This document shows, piece by piece, positions 38,103-45,470 of a stretch of DNA of 64,000 nucleotides. Below the pieces are notes generated by a model that saw only the letters and a program-made list of their open reading frames with translations, had not been told where the DNA came from and ran no database searches. Location: NCBI RefSeq assembly GCF_013336795.1, contig NZ_JAAFZT010000035.1:172353-236352 (forward strand). Direction: 5' to 3'. The translations under genes were made by a program, and so were the position numbers. This stretch comes from Alteripontixanthobacter muriae (GTDB taxonomy: Bacteria; Pseudomonadota; Alphaproteobacteria; Sphingomonadales; Sphingomonadaceae). Numbering within the stretch: the first letter of the stretch is position 1; each line of letters opens with the position of its first letter.

Positions 38103-38569
38103 TATTTCTCAGTAACTTGGTATAGCGCGAGCTGCTTTGTAATGCCCCCGGGCAGCACCGGGGCATCACACACTCCCCCACAGGGGGTGGGCCCAAGCTT
38201 TTCACTAATGGTTCTGCGAGGGGATATTCGGCAATCTCAGTGCCGGGGGCGGATGCGTTTCTGGGTCGAAATCGAGCTGACCGCTTTCGTCAAAAATTGC
38301 GGCAAAGCGGATTTTCGGTTCTCAAGCCGGCAGCGCGATGTGACCAGAGCGAACGGGTGACCGTCCCATCAGCCGACAGATCCTTCTAGTTGCGAGGCAG
38401 CTATGCGGCAATTCGTGGGGAAAGCTGTGTCGGAGGGCGTCTGGCCTGCGAGTAATTGCCGCTTTCCACTCGGGGATTTACTCAATTATCTAATTTCTTT
38501 GCGGAATTGCTTCGAGTTGAATATCGGCTAAAGCTGGATCCACGGACATCCTTTCGGCCGAATGGAAAC
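38103..38569. other. non-coding left end of the island
   Basis: Between the tRNA and the first island gene are 467 bases without a convincing gene. Two GC-rich hairpins are present: ATGCCCC at 38142-38148 with GGGGCAT at 38160-38166, and CCCCC at 38175-38179 with GGGGG at 38183-38187. They could end the tRNA transcript or lie in the recombination region. The base composition becomes AT-richer from about 38440, where the ABC-3C promoter must lie. I see no other structure. Confidence 0.5.
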
Positions 38570-39568
38570 ATGAAACCCAATTACGCAAGGAAGATTTACA
38601 CGCTCGATGACGACGATCTCGAGCGGTTGATCGATGATTGGGTCGGGCATAAGCAATCCAAGTATCATAGTAGCGAGATATTCGCCGGTGCGGGAGACAT
38701 GGGCAGGGATGTTGTCGGCTACCAAACGGCCTCAAAGCTGGAGGGGCCTTGGGACAACTTCCAGTGCAAGCAGCTGAAGAGTTCTCTCACAAGGCCTGGT
38801 ATGCTTCGCGAACTGGCCAAGATCTTTTACCACAGTGGTCAAGGCCACTTTAGCCTCCCTGCAAATTACACGTTCGTGGCGCCTCGAGGCATCACGCGTC
38901 CAGCCAATAGTCTGCTTACGCATCCCACGGAGCTTGCCGCAGCACTTAAGGAGGATTGGGATACGGTGTGTGCCAACCACATCACTGATGGCGTAGTTGT
39001 CAAGTTGGACCCTGGTTTGGTGTCCGAGATTGACGACTTTGATTTCACGCACGTTGGTAGTTTGGACGCCAATAGGTTGGCGAGTGACGCATCCATGACG
39101 CCCGTATTAGTGGATTGGTTTGGAGCTGACCCAGGCGCTCCACCGATGGGCTCCACCCCTGAGGAAATTCAACCTGAGGAGGCGCAATACCTGGAGCAGT
39201 TGGTTGCAGCGTATGGTCAACGGCGAGGAACGTTTTACGCGGATTCATCCGCAGCACTGAAATGCAGCGAGTATGGTAGGCGTTTGAAGGATCAGCGCAC
39301 AAGGTTTTTTGAGGCCGCTCGCTTCAAGCGATACTATCGAGATAACACGCCAGAAAACGTTCTTCGGTCCTTCGAAGAGGACGTTTATCACTCAGTGATC
39401 GAAACCTACAACGCGGCGCACGCGGATGCTTTGGCAAAGGTGGATGCGGTGATGGAGCGAGCCGCCTTGGTCTCAGTTACCGGTGTCTTGAACAAATATG
39501 CTCGCGTCCCGGTTCGGCAGGGGACTTGCCACCATTTTGCAAACGACGGGGTGCTGGTATGGAAGTGA
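38570..39568 (+). CDS. ABC-three-component system nuclease-like effector
   Basis: The N-terminal 75 residues look like a restriction-endonuclease fold: GDMGRDVVGY with Asp 47, then WDNFQCKQ with the Q-x-K pair (66 and 68), like the D...QxK core of Mrr-type nucleases. The remaining 250 residues are helical and probably the C-terminal ABC-3C domain that binds the middle component. The ATG at 38570 gives 332 residues; the frame is open to 38456. It overlaps the next gene by 10 bases. Part of a three-gene conflict system; DNA is the likely target. Confidence 0.72.
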   Translation: MKPNYARKIYTLDDDDLERLIDDWVGHKQSKYHSSEIFAGAGDMGRDVVGYQTASKLEGPWDNFQCKQLKSSLTRPGMLRELAKIFYHSGQGHFSLPANYTFVAPRGITRPANSLLTHPTELAAALKEDWDTVCANHITDGVVVKLDPGLVSEIDDFDFTHVGSLDANRLASDASMTPVLVDWFGADPGAPPMGSTPEEIQPEEAQYLEQLVAAYGQRRGTFYADSSAALKCSEYGRRLKDQRTRFFEAARFKRYYRDNTPENVLRSFEEDVYHSVIETYNAAHADALAKVDAVMERAALVSVTGVLNKYARVPVRQGTCHHFANDGVLVWK

Positions 39569-40056
39569 CAAAGGCAGACCTGAGCAGCCCCTTCAACTCG
39601 ACCGTTGAAGCCGGCTTGCGCGCCCTGATTGTGCTGGAAGCAATGCACCCTCGAAAGTGCAGTTTGGATGAGCTGACCTGGTTCGACTACCTAGTGGTTC
39701 ACACCAGCGATATGGAGGGTCCAGAAAGCCTCCATCCAGATTTTGAAGCTAGTGTTGGAGAAATGCTTGTTCGTCGACGCTTAGTTGAAGAGAGTATTGC
39801 GCTCCTGAGAAAGCTACACCTCGTTATCGCGGACTATCATGATGGATTGAACTATCTGCCGGGTGATGAAGCACCTGCGGTTATCGACCTACTGACTTCG
39901 ACATACAATCAAAAGTTGAAGATGAGGGCGAATTGGGTGGCGAACACCTTTCAAAAATTCGGCTCAGCTGAGGTGGAAGAAATCTTCGCTGACCGTATCG
40001 GAAGGTGGACGGCCGAATTCCGTGAGAGTGAACAGGCGACGAGTGCTGCGCTGTGA
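39559..40056 (+). CDS. ABC-three-component system middle component
   Basis: This 165-residue helical protein matches the pattern of ABC-3C middle components: STVEAGLRALIVLEA, then WFDYLVVHTSDMEGPESLHP and SVGEMLVRRRLVEESIALL. Such proteins link the effector to the ATPase. The ATG at 39559 lies inside the end of the effector gene, and its TGA overlaps the ATPase start, so all three are translated together. It lacks enzymatic motifs. Confidence 0.78.
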   Translation: MEVTKADLSSPFNSTVEAGLRALIVLEAMHPRKCSLDELTWFDYLVVHTSDMEGPESLHPDFEASVGEMLVRRRLVEESIALLRKLHLVIADYHDGLNYLPGDEAPAVIDLLTSTYNQKLKMRANWVANTFQKFGSAEVEEIFADRIGRWTAEFRESEQATSAAL

Positions 40057-41936
40057 CGGATTCGCGTATAATCATTCGGTTTATTGGACTCACAGGACCA
40101 TCGCTTGAGCCTGCCCGCGTGAACTTTGACGACGGGGTAAACGTCGTTTTTGGCGCATCAAATACTGGCAAGTCTTTCACCGCAAAGTTGTTGAACTTCA
40201 TGTTCGGGGGACAAAGCCCGTTGCCCGAAATTGAGGAACGGCGAGAATATGATTCAGTCTTGATGGGCCTGACGCTGCCGGAGCGGGGCGATTGCACCCT
40301 TTATCGTGCCGCCGCTGGTGGCGCCTTTCAGCTTTTTGACGGCCTTCACTTCACAAGACCCTCAGACGAACCCGGAGTGAGAATCCAGCCGACATATGAT
40401 GCTCGTAATTCGTCGAACATTTCGACTCTTCTTTTGGGGGAGATTGGGTTGGACGGAAAAAAGGTCGTTAGGAATGAAGATGGAGCGCACCTGAGTTTCA
40501 CTGTCCGAGTTCTCGCGCCCTATCTCTTCGCTGACGAAGAGGCGATCATTGCTGAGTTGAGTCCATTCCTCACGGGCGATAGAAACCAGGCAACCGCAGA
40601 GAAGAACGGGTTGCGGTTGATGCTGACTGGCCACGACGATAGCGCGGTTGTCCCAGTGCAGCCGCAGAAGATTCGGAAGGCGCAGCAAGAAGGCAAATAT
40701 GATCTGATCGAGGAGATGATTGCCGAGATTGATGAAGGCCTCGGCGAGAATGCCCCCAATAGAGAAAATTTGAATAATCAGCTTGGCAAGCTCGAAAGCC
40801 GACTGAGCCAGTTTCAAACCCAAATCCGTCAACGTCAAGAACAGCTCGACGAGATGACGAGCGCGAGGCGAGAAATCAGCGACGCTATTTTTCAGTCGCG
40901 TGATCGAGGTAAAGAAGTCGGCCTGACCATTGCGCGATTTCTTCAGCTGGATCGCGTCTATCTGTCCGACCTGGAACGATTGGAGGCGGTTGATGAGGGA
41001 GGCAGCATTCTGCTCGCGCGAGTCGGTCGTCCGTGCCCGCTCTGTGGGTCTGAGATCGACGCCAACTCGCACTCTCATGGTCAAGATGAAATTGAGCTAG
41101 CCAGAACAGCGGCCCTTGCTGAACAGAAGAAGATTCGCAATGAACGGGGACAACTCCTGGAGACTGTAGCCGAGTTGAAGGTAGAGCAGTCAATTTGCGA
41201 CCAAGAGATCGAACACCTGAGCCAGAAATTTCTGGAACTTCAGCAAAAGATTGATGCTGAATTGCCAAAAGAAGCGAAGTTTCGAGAAGAGTATGACGAA
41301 CTCACCTCCGCTAGGGATGACGTTGTCGAAAAGCTGCGATTGTATGAGCAAAGGGATAGGCTGGCCGTAAGGCTATCCGAATTCTCTGAGAGAGTTCCGC
41401 GTGGTCGTGGCGATGATAAGTTGAAAACCGGCATAGATGGGCCGACTGGGCACGCGTTTGCCCAGAAGGTTCAAGAGGTCTTAGAAGCATGGAATTTCCC
41501 GAATGCTCCGATTGTTTCCTTCGATCCCGAGCGCCAGGATATCCAAATCAATGGGAAGGCTCGGTCGGCGAACGGCAAGGGCGTTAGAGCTATCTTGCAC
41601 ACTGCATCGAAGCTCGCCTTGCTCCTTTTCTGTCAAGAAAAGGGTCTGCCGCATCCGGGACTGCTTGTTGTTGACACACCATTGCTCACTTATCGCGAGC
41701 CAATGCACAATCCAAAGTATGGCGAACTTGATGATGATGAGAAGATGCTCAAAGCAACAACACTACAAGAGAGCTTCTACAGACATCTGATCTCACTGAA
41801 GGGAAAGGCCCAGATCATCATTTTGGAGAACACAGATCCACCAGAAGCCGAAGATATACATCGTATTGTGTTTACTGGGGAAGAGGGCAGAGGGCGTTTT
41901 GGCTTCTTTCCTACGCAATCTAACCGTCAGAATTAA
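40053..41936 (+). CDS. ABC-three-component system ATPase (Rad50/DUF3732-like)
   Basis: The 627-residue protein is an SMC/Rad50-like ATPase: Walker A GASNTGKS at 34-41, long coiled-coil arms (about 220-450) around a zinc hook CPLC at 328-331, and a C-terminal half-site with LLVVDTPLLTY as Walker B. The N-terminal half resembles DUF3732. In the family the ATPase is thought to sense or grip nucleic acid and license the effector. It overlaps the middle-component gene by ATGA. Codon use is less GC-biased than the chromosome. Confidence 0.82.
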   Translation: MTDSRIIIRFIGLTGPSLEPARVNFDDGVNVVFGASNTGKSFTAKLLNFMFGGQSPLPEIEERREYDSVLMGLTLPERGDCTLYRAAAGGAFQLFDGLHFTRPSDEPGVRIQPTYDARNSSNISTLLLGEIGLDGKKVVRNEDGAHLSFTVRVLAPYLFADEEAIIAELSPFLTGDRNQATAEKNGLRLMLTGHDDSAVVPVQPQKIRKAQQEGKYDLIEEMIAEIDEGLGENAPNRENLNNQLGKLESRLSQFQTQIRQRQEQLDEMTSARREISDAIFQSRDRGKEVGLTIARFLQLDRVYLSDLERLEAVDEGGSILLARVGRPCPLCGSEIDANSHSHGQDEIELARTAALAEQKKIRNERGQLLETVAELKVEQSICDQEIEHLSQKFLELQQKIDAELPKEAKFREEYDELTSARDDVVEKLRLYEQRDRLAVRLSEFSERVPRGRGDDKLKTGIDGPTGHAFAQKVQEVLEAWNFPNAPIVSFDPERQDIQINGKARSANGKGVRAILHTASKLALLLFCQEKGLPHPGLLVVDTPLLTYREPMHNPKYGELDDDEKMLKATTLQESFYRHLISLKGKAQIIILENTDPPEAEDIHRIVFTGEEGRGRFGFFPTQSNRQN

Positions 41937-41944
41937 AGCTGACT

Positions 41945-42265
41945 TTGTGCGCTGGTCAAATCTCTACCACCGTATGCGTGACAAACTGGGATTACCCGAC
42001 TGGAACCGAGCCAGTGGCCCTGCCCCCGGAGTGTAAGGTCACCGAACTACAGCTTTCGGGGAATGTCTCGCACGCTAAAACGACCGGAATGACGGCGCAA
42101 AGTGGACCTTCGCATCCACTTCTTTTGTGGACCGAGAAGGCCCTATTTTCCAAAAAGGCAATTTCATTTTTACTGGTTAAACCTGTCCGAAGAGTGGGCA
42201 GCTTGATTGGAACGATTTGTGGTGGCAGAGCGCCCGACGTCGTTCATGCGCTTAGGGAGGCCTGA
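41945..42265 (+). CDS. doubtful small reading frame
   Basis: A 106-codon frame with a TTG start fills the gap between the ABC-3C ATPase and the DUF2971 gene and overlaps the latter by one base (TGATG). No ribosome binding site or motif supports it. If real, it is a short protein with a mildly hydrophobic end. I list it because the gap would otherwise be unexplained. Confidence 0.25.
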   Translation: MCAGQISTTVCVTNWDYPTGTEPVALPPECKVTELQLSGNVSHAKTTGMTAQSGPSHPLLLWTEKALFSKKAISFLLVKPVRRVGSLIGTICGGRAPDVVHALREA

Positions 42266-43032
42266 TGGTCCAACATGACTTGGAGGGCGTAGCCGTAGCA
42301 GGTCCGTCCACAACCCTTTGGCGATACATGAGCCTGAGCAAGTTGCTACAGATGCTTCAAAGCGGCACCATCTGGTTCTCAAGGGTAGATCAGCTCCTAG
42401 ATGCTGACCCTTACGAAGGGAGTCTCCCTTTTAGCCTGCAACCAGGCGAGGCAACGCCAAAGGATGCCGCCGCCGAGCGAGAGAGGCGGATGGCTGCCGG
42501 CTCATTGTCAAAGATGCGACACATGTTCTTTAAAACATTCAAAGAACAGAGGGAGTGCACTTTTGTATCCTGCTGGCACTCTGGTTCAAGCGACAACGAC
42601 GCCATGTGGCGGCTTTACGGCGCTGAGAAGGATGGCTCAGTGTGCATAAGGACGACAGTAAGCCGAATTGCCCCTCAGCTTCCCGACTATGTTAGCGTGG
42701 GGCGAGTAGAATACGTTAACTACGACGATCATTGGTTAGATAACCCAAACGTCTACGTCCCTTTTTTCCGTAAACGGACATGCTTTCAGCACGAGAAGGA
42801 GGTTCGTTTTCTGTTTAACAGTTCTGTCGATGATGTGGGCCCACCGTTGCATGCCGACTCTGACATTAGGGGTTGGGAAATCAATTTTCACCCGGACGGA
42901 TGTCTGACGGACATTTATGTTTCTCCCACCGCCCCACCCTGGTTCCTTCATGTTGTTGAGAGTGCTGTCGGTGGGCTGGGTCTATCAATACCAGTGCGTG
43001 AAGCGCCCATGGCACGCCGTCCGGTCTTTTAA
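42265..43032 (+). CDS. DUF2971 protein
   Basis: The 255-residue product fits DUF2971: LWRYMSLSKLLQMLQSGTIWFSRVDQL at the start (quoted by its ends LWRYMS and SRVDQL), then TFVSCWH and DNDAMWRLYG in the middle and a late CFQHEKEVRFLF. GGGAGG precedes the ATG well. DUF2971 proteins are often found in defence islands, and a toxin or NAD-linked role has been suspected, but no activity is established here. It is transcribed in the same direction as the ABC-3C genes. Confidence 0.75.
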   Translation: MVQHDLEGVAVAGPSTTLWRYMSLSKLLQMLQSGTIWFSRVDQLLDADPYEGSLPFSLQPGEATPKDAAAERERRMAAGSLSKMRHMFFKTFKEQRECTFVSCWHSGSSDNDAMWRLYGAEKDGSVCIRTTVSRIAPQLPDYVSVGRVEYVNYDDHWLDNPNVYVPFFRKRTCFQHEKEVRFLFNSSVDDVGPPLHADSDIRGWEINFHPDGCLTDIYVSPTAPPWFLHVVESAVGGLGLSIPVREAPMARRPVF

Positions 43033-43165
43033 TCTGACAGAAATCCGGCGGGTCCAAGTACAGCGTCGCAAGTATTATTGAGGCCTGTGAATGCGCTCAA
43101 GTTGACGTGACCCCCTGATTTTCCTCCACGAGCGATTAGAGTCTGGCCTGAAGGAAGGACAGACG

Positions 43166-43432
43166 ATGAAGCGCAAGAGGTTTTCGGAAGAGCAGATCAT
43201 TGGCGTGCTGAAGGAAGCGGAGGCGGGCGCGAAGACCGCTGATCTGGCCCGGCGGCACGGGGTGTCTGAAGCGACGATCTACAACTGGAAGGCCAAGTAT
43301 GGCGGGCTGGAGGTATCCGAAGCCCGGCGACTGCGGGAGCTTGAGAGCGAGAACGCGAAGCTCAAGCGGCTGCTGGCCGACACGATGCTGGACAACGTCG
43401 CGTTGAAGGATCTTCTTTCAAAAAAGTGGTGA
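43166..43432 (+). CDS. IS3-family transposase OrfA
   Basis: This 88-residue protein has the Tnp_1 helix-turn-helix ([33 protein letters not shown]) and a leucine-zipper-like helix with [20 protein letters not shown]. It binds the IS ends. At its 3' end lies the heptamer A AAA AAG (43420-43426), where ribosomes can slip by -1 into orfB to make the full transposase. Confidence 0.95.
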   Translation: MKRKRFSEEQIIGVLKEAEAGAKTADLARRHGVSEATIYNWKAKYGGLEVSEARRLRELESENAKLKRLLADTMLDNVALKDLLSKKW

Positions 43433-44337
43433 CGCCCGTCGCGAAGCGGGAAGCGGTCGCTCATCTCCAGGCATGTCATGGGATGAGCGAGCGGCGGGCG
43501 TGCCGTGTCATTGATGCCGATCGCAAGAGCGTGCGTTACCGTTCCATCCGGGACGGCGATGGTGCGCTGCGCGAGAAGCTGCGTGAGCTGGCCAACCAGC
43601 GTCGCCGGTTCGGCTACCGCCGCCTGCATATCTTGCTGCGCCGGGAGGGCGTGATGATCAACCGCAAGAAGACCCAGCGGCTCTACAAGGAGGAAGGTCT
43701 AGCGGTGAGGCGGCGACGCAGCCGCAAGCGTGCTGTGGGCATCAGAGCGCCGGCTCCGGTGCTGGCCCTACCGAACCAGCGCTGGAGCCTGGACTTCGTT
43801 CATGACCAGATGGCGTCGGGCAGACGGTTCCGGGTTCTCAACGTGGTCGATGATGTGACCAGAGAGTGCCTGGCAGCGGTGCCGGACACCTCGATCTCCG
43901 GACACCGCGTCGTGCGCGAGCTGACCCGGCTGATCGCCCAGCGGGGCAAGCCCGGCATGATCGTCAGCGATAATGGCACCGAGCTCACCAGCAATGCCGT
44001 GCTCGCATGGTGCGGTCAGATCGGCGTGGAGTGGCATTACATCGCTCCGGGCAAGCCGATGCAGAACGGCTACGTCGAGAGCTTCAACGGCCGCATGCGC
44101 GACGAACTGCTGAACGAGACCCTGTTCATGAGCCTTGCCCATGCAAGGGTCGAGATCGCTGCTTGGGTCGAGGACTACAACCGGGAGAGACCACACTCGT
44201 CCCTTGGCTACGCAACCCCGGCGGCGTTCGCCGCCGAACTGGATAAGCAATGGCCTGCTTCGCTACACCCTACGGGCTCCGCTACGCAGACCATTGCTTC
44301 AACCGCGCAGATGCGCAAAACAACCGCCCGGCTCTAA
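43426..44337 (+). CDS. IS3-family transposase OrfB (catalytic)
   Basis: OrfB carries the rve integrase core with the DDE triad: Asp in [10 protein letters not shown], Asp in MIVSDNGTE, and Glu in [15 protein letters not shown]. Also seen are [13 protein letters not shown] and the C-terminal [11 protein letters not shown]. It is in frame -1 relative to orfA and is normally made as a fusion by frameshifting, so the GTG at 43426 is only the formal start of the frame. Apparently intact. Confidence 0.95.
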   Translation: MVTPVAKREAVAHLQACHGMSERRACRVIDADRKSVRYRSIRDGDGALREKLRELANQRRRFGYRRLHILLRREGVMINRKKTQRLYKEEGLAVRRRRSRKRAVGIRAPAPVLALPNQRWSLDFVHDQMASGRRFRVLNVVDDVTRECLAAVPDTSISGHRVVRELTRLIAQRGKPGMIVSDNGTELTSNAVLAWCGQIGVEWHYIAPGKPMQNGYVESFNGRMRDELLNETLFMSLAHARVEIAAWVEDYNRERPHSSLGYATPAAFAAELDKQWPASLHPTGSATQTIASTAQMRKTTARL

Positions 44338-44393
44338 TACCAGCTGGGGGAAAGCTGGGGGTCACGTCAAAGTTCCAAAAATTTTTCTGGCGT

Positions 44394-45470
44394 TTAACTT
44401 CGGCCCTCTGTTGCTACCATCTTTGCGGGAGACGGGTTTTTCTGAAGCAAGTCCAGCAACCCTGCGTGTATTTCACGCCATCTTAGGTCCAAATTGATAG
44501 TTGCTATCCGAACATGGCTACCTGATATCTCGTAGTCCTCCTGCACATGGTAGCCAGCGCTGGGGTAGATCAGCATCCCTCCGATTATTTTTTTTGGCTC
44601 TTTGATCCTCGCGTGATGAAGATAAGTGAACAATTGGTACAAATGATTTGACCGGATCTTAGGGGATGAATTCTGGTGTCCCCTGAGGGTCTCTTTGTAG
44701 AATTTTGCGTCAGCTACGATAGTGCGGACTTCGGATCTGAGCATGATGTCAGTTTGCATAATGGGCAACAAAGCAGAGCCGGTTTCTGTGAGGCTAACAG
44801 CATCCCAGAGAAAATTGTTTCTTTTGACCGAATATTCTCTTTGCTCGTGTGCATAGAAGTTGCGGAGGAAATCTTCGAAAACTGCAGACATGCGGATCTC
44901 GTCCTCCAGGACATCCGCAAAGCGCGCATTTGTGCCCCCATCTTCCGGAAGAGCTGACTGAAATACGAACTCACATAGCTTCATGAGCATGGAATAAGTG
45001 CGATTGTGGCGCGAAATCTGCACTCGCCTAAAAACGCCCGGCGAGAGACGAATATCGCTAACAGCCTCCAGCTGACGAGCTAAGATTCCCAGCTCGTGCC
45101 GATATTCGGAAAGCAATGTCTCCGAACGTTCGAGCAGCCGAACGGTGGCCTTGACGATCTGATTGTGCAGAATGTCAGTTTGTAATTCATCATAGCGACA
45201 AGCAGCTTGGCCGCGTAAAAGTGTTTGGCGCTTTATGACCTCATTCAATAAAATCCTGCCACGCGGAGTGCGAAGGTCCTCGTTCAATTCAACATAGCCG
45301 CGCGCCAGGCCGCGTCTGATAATTTTGTGCAAGCCTTCTATCAAAAGTTTTGCGAAGAGATTCTGCAGATCAGGTGCTTCATCGTCGCCCACTTCGAGCG
45401 CTTCTCCGCCAGGAAAATGCGCCCAAGCGTAGCAAAAGATATAATATAAGTTCCTGATCGGAATTGACAT
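44394..45470 (-). CDS. mcrC: McrC-like component of a type IV restriction system
   Basis: This 358-residue protein has the McrC layout: an N-terminal region IPIRNLYYIFCYAW, a helical middle, and a PD-(D/E)xK nuclease core with TDIML (Asp) and IVADAKFY (Asp-x-Lys), then NHLYQLFTYLHHA. With McrB it cuts modified DNA. The ATG at 45470 overlaps the mcrB stop by one base; the frame stays open to 45500. The IS3 element lies 25 bases after its stop. Confidence 0.88.
   Translation of the reverse strand: MSIPIRNLYYIFCYAWAHFPGGEALEVGDDEAPDLQNLFAKLLIEGLHKIIRRGLARGYVELNEDLRTPRGRILLNEVIKRQTLLRGQAACRYDELQTDILHNQIVKATVRLLERSETLLSEYRHELGILARQLEAVSDIRLSPGVFRRVQISRHNRTYSMLMKLCEFVFQSALPEDGGTNARFADVLEDEIRMSAVFEDFLRNFYAHEQREYSVKRNNFLWDAVSLTETGSALLPIMQTDIMLRSEVRTIVADAKFYKETLRGHQNSSPKIRSNHLYQLFTYLHHARIKEPKKIIGGMLIYPSAGYHVQEDYEISGSHVRIATINLDLRWREIHAGLLDLLQKNPSPAKMVATEGRS

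Larger units (their letters stand above)
43099..44373 (+). mobile_element. IS3-family insertion sequence with 4-bp target duplication
   Basis: The element runs from 43103 to 44369 (1267 bases). Its ends are imperfect inverted repeats starting TGACGTGACCCCC on the left and the reverse complement of the same 13 bases on the right. The flanks AAGT at 43099-43102 and 44370-44373 are the target duplication. It carries overlapping orfA and orfB with a slippery A-run, as in the IS407 group. It sits between the convergent DUF2971 and mcrC genes and interrupts neither. Confidence 0.93.

Noticed and set aside
38142..38360. A 72-codon reading frame after the tRNA
   Set aside because: No ribosome binding site, odd composition (Cys/Arg/Gly mix) and two hairpins inside it; it looks like chance.
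43420..43432. A damaging frameshift in the IS3 transposase
   Set aside because: The shift falls on the standard slippery heptamer with orfB in the -1 frame, as expected for a working IS3 element.
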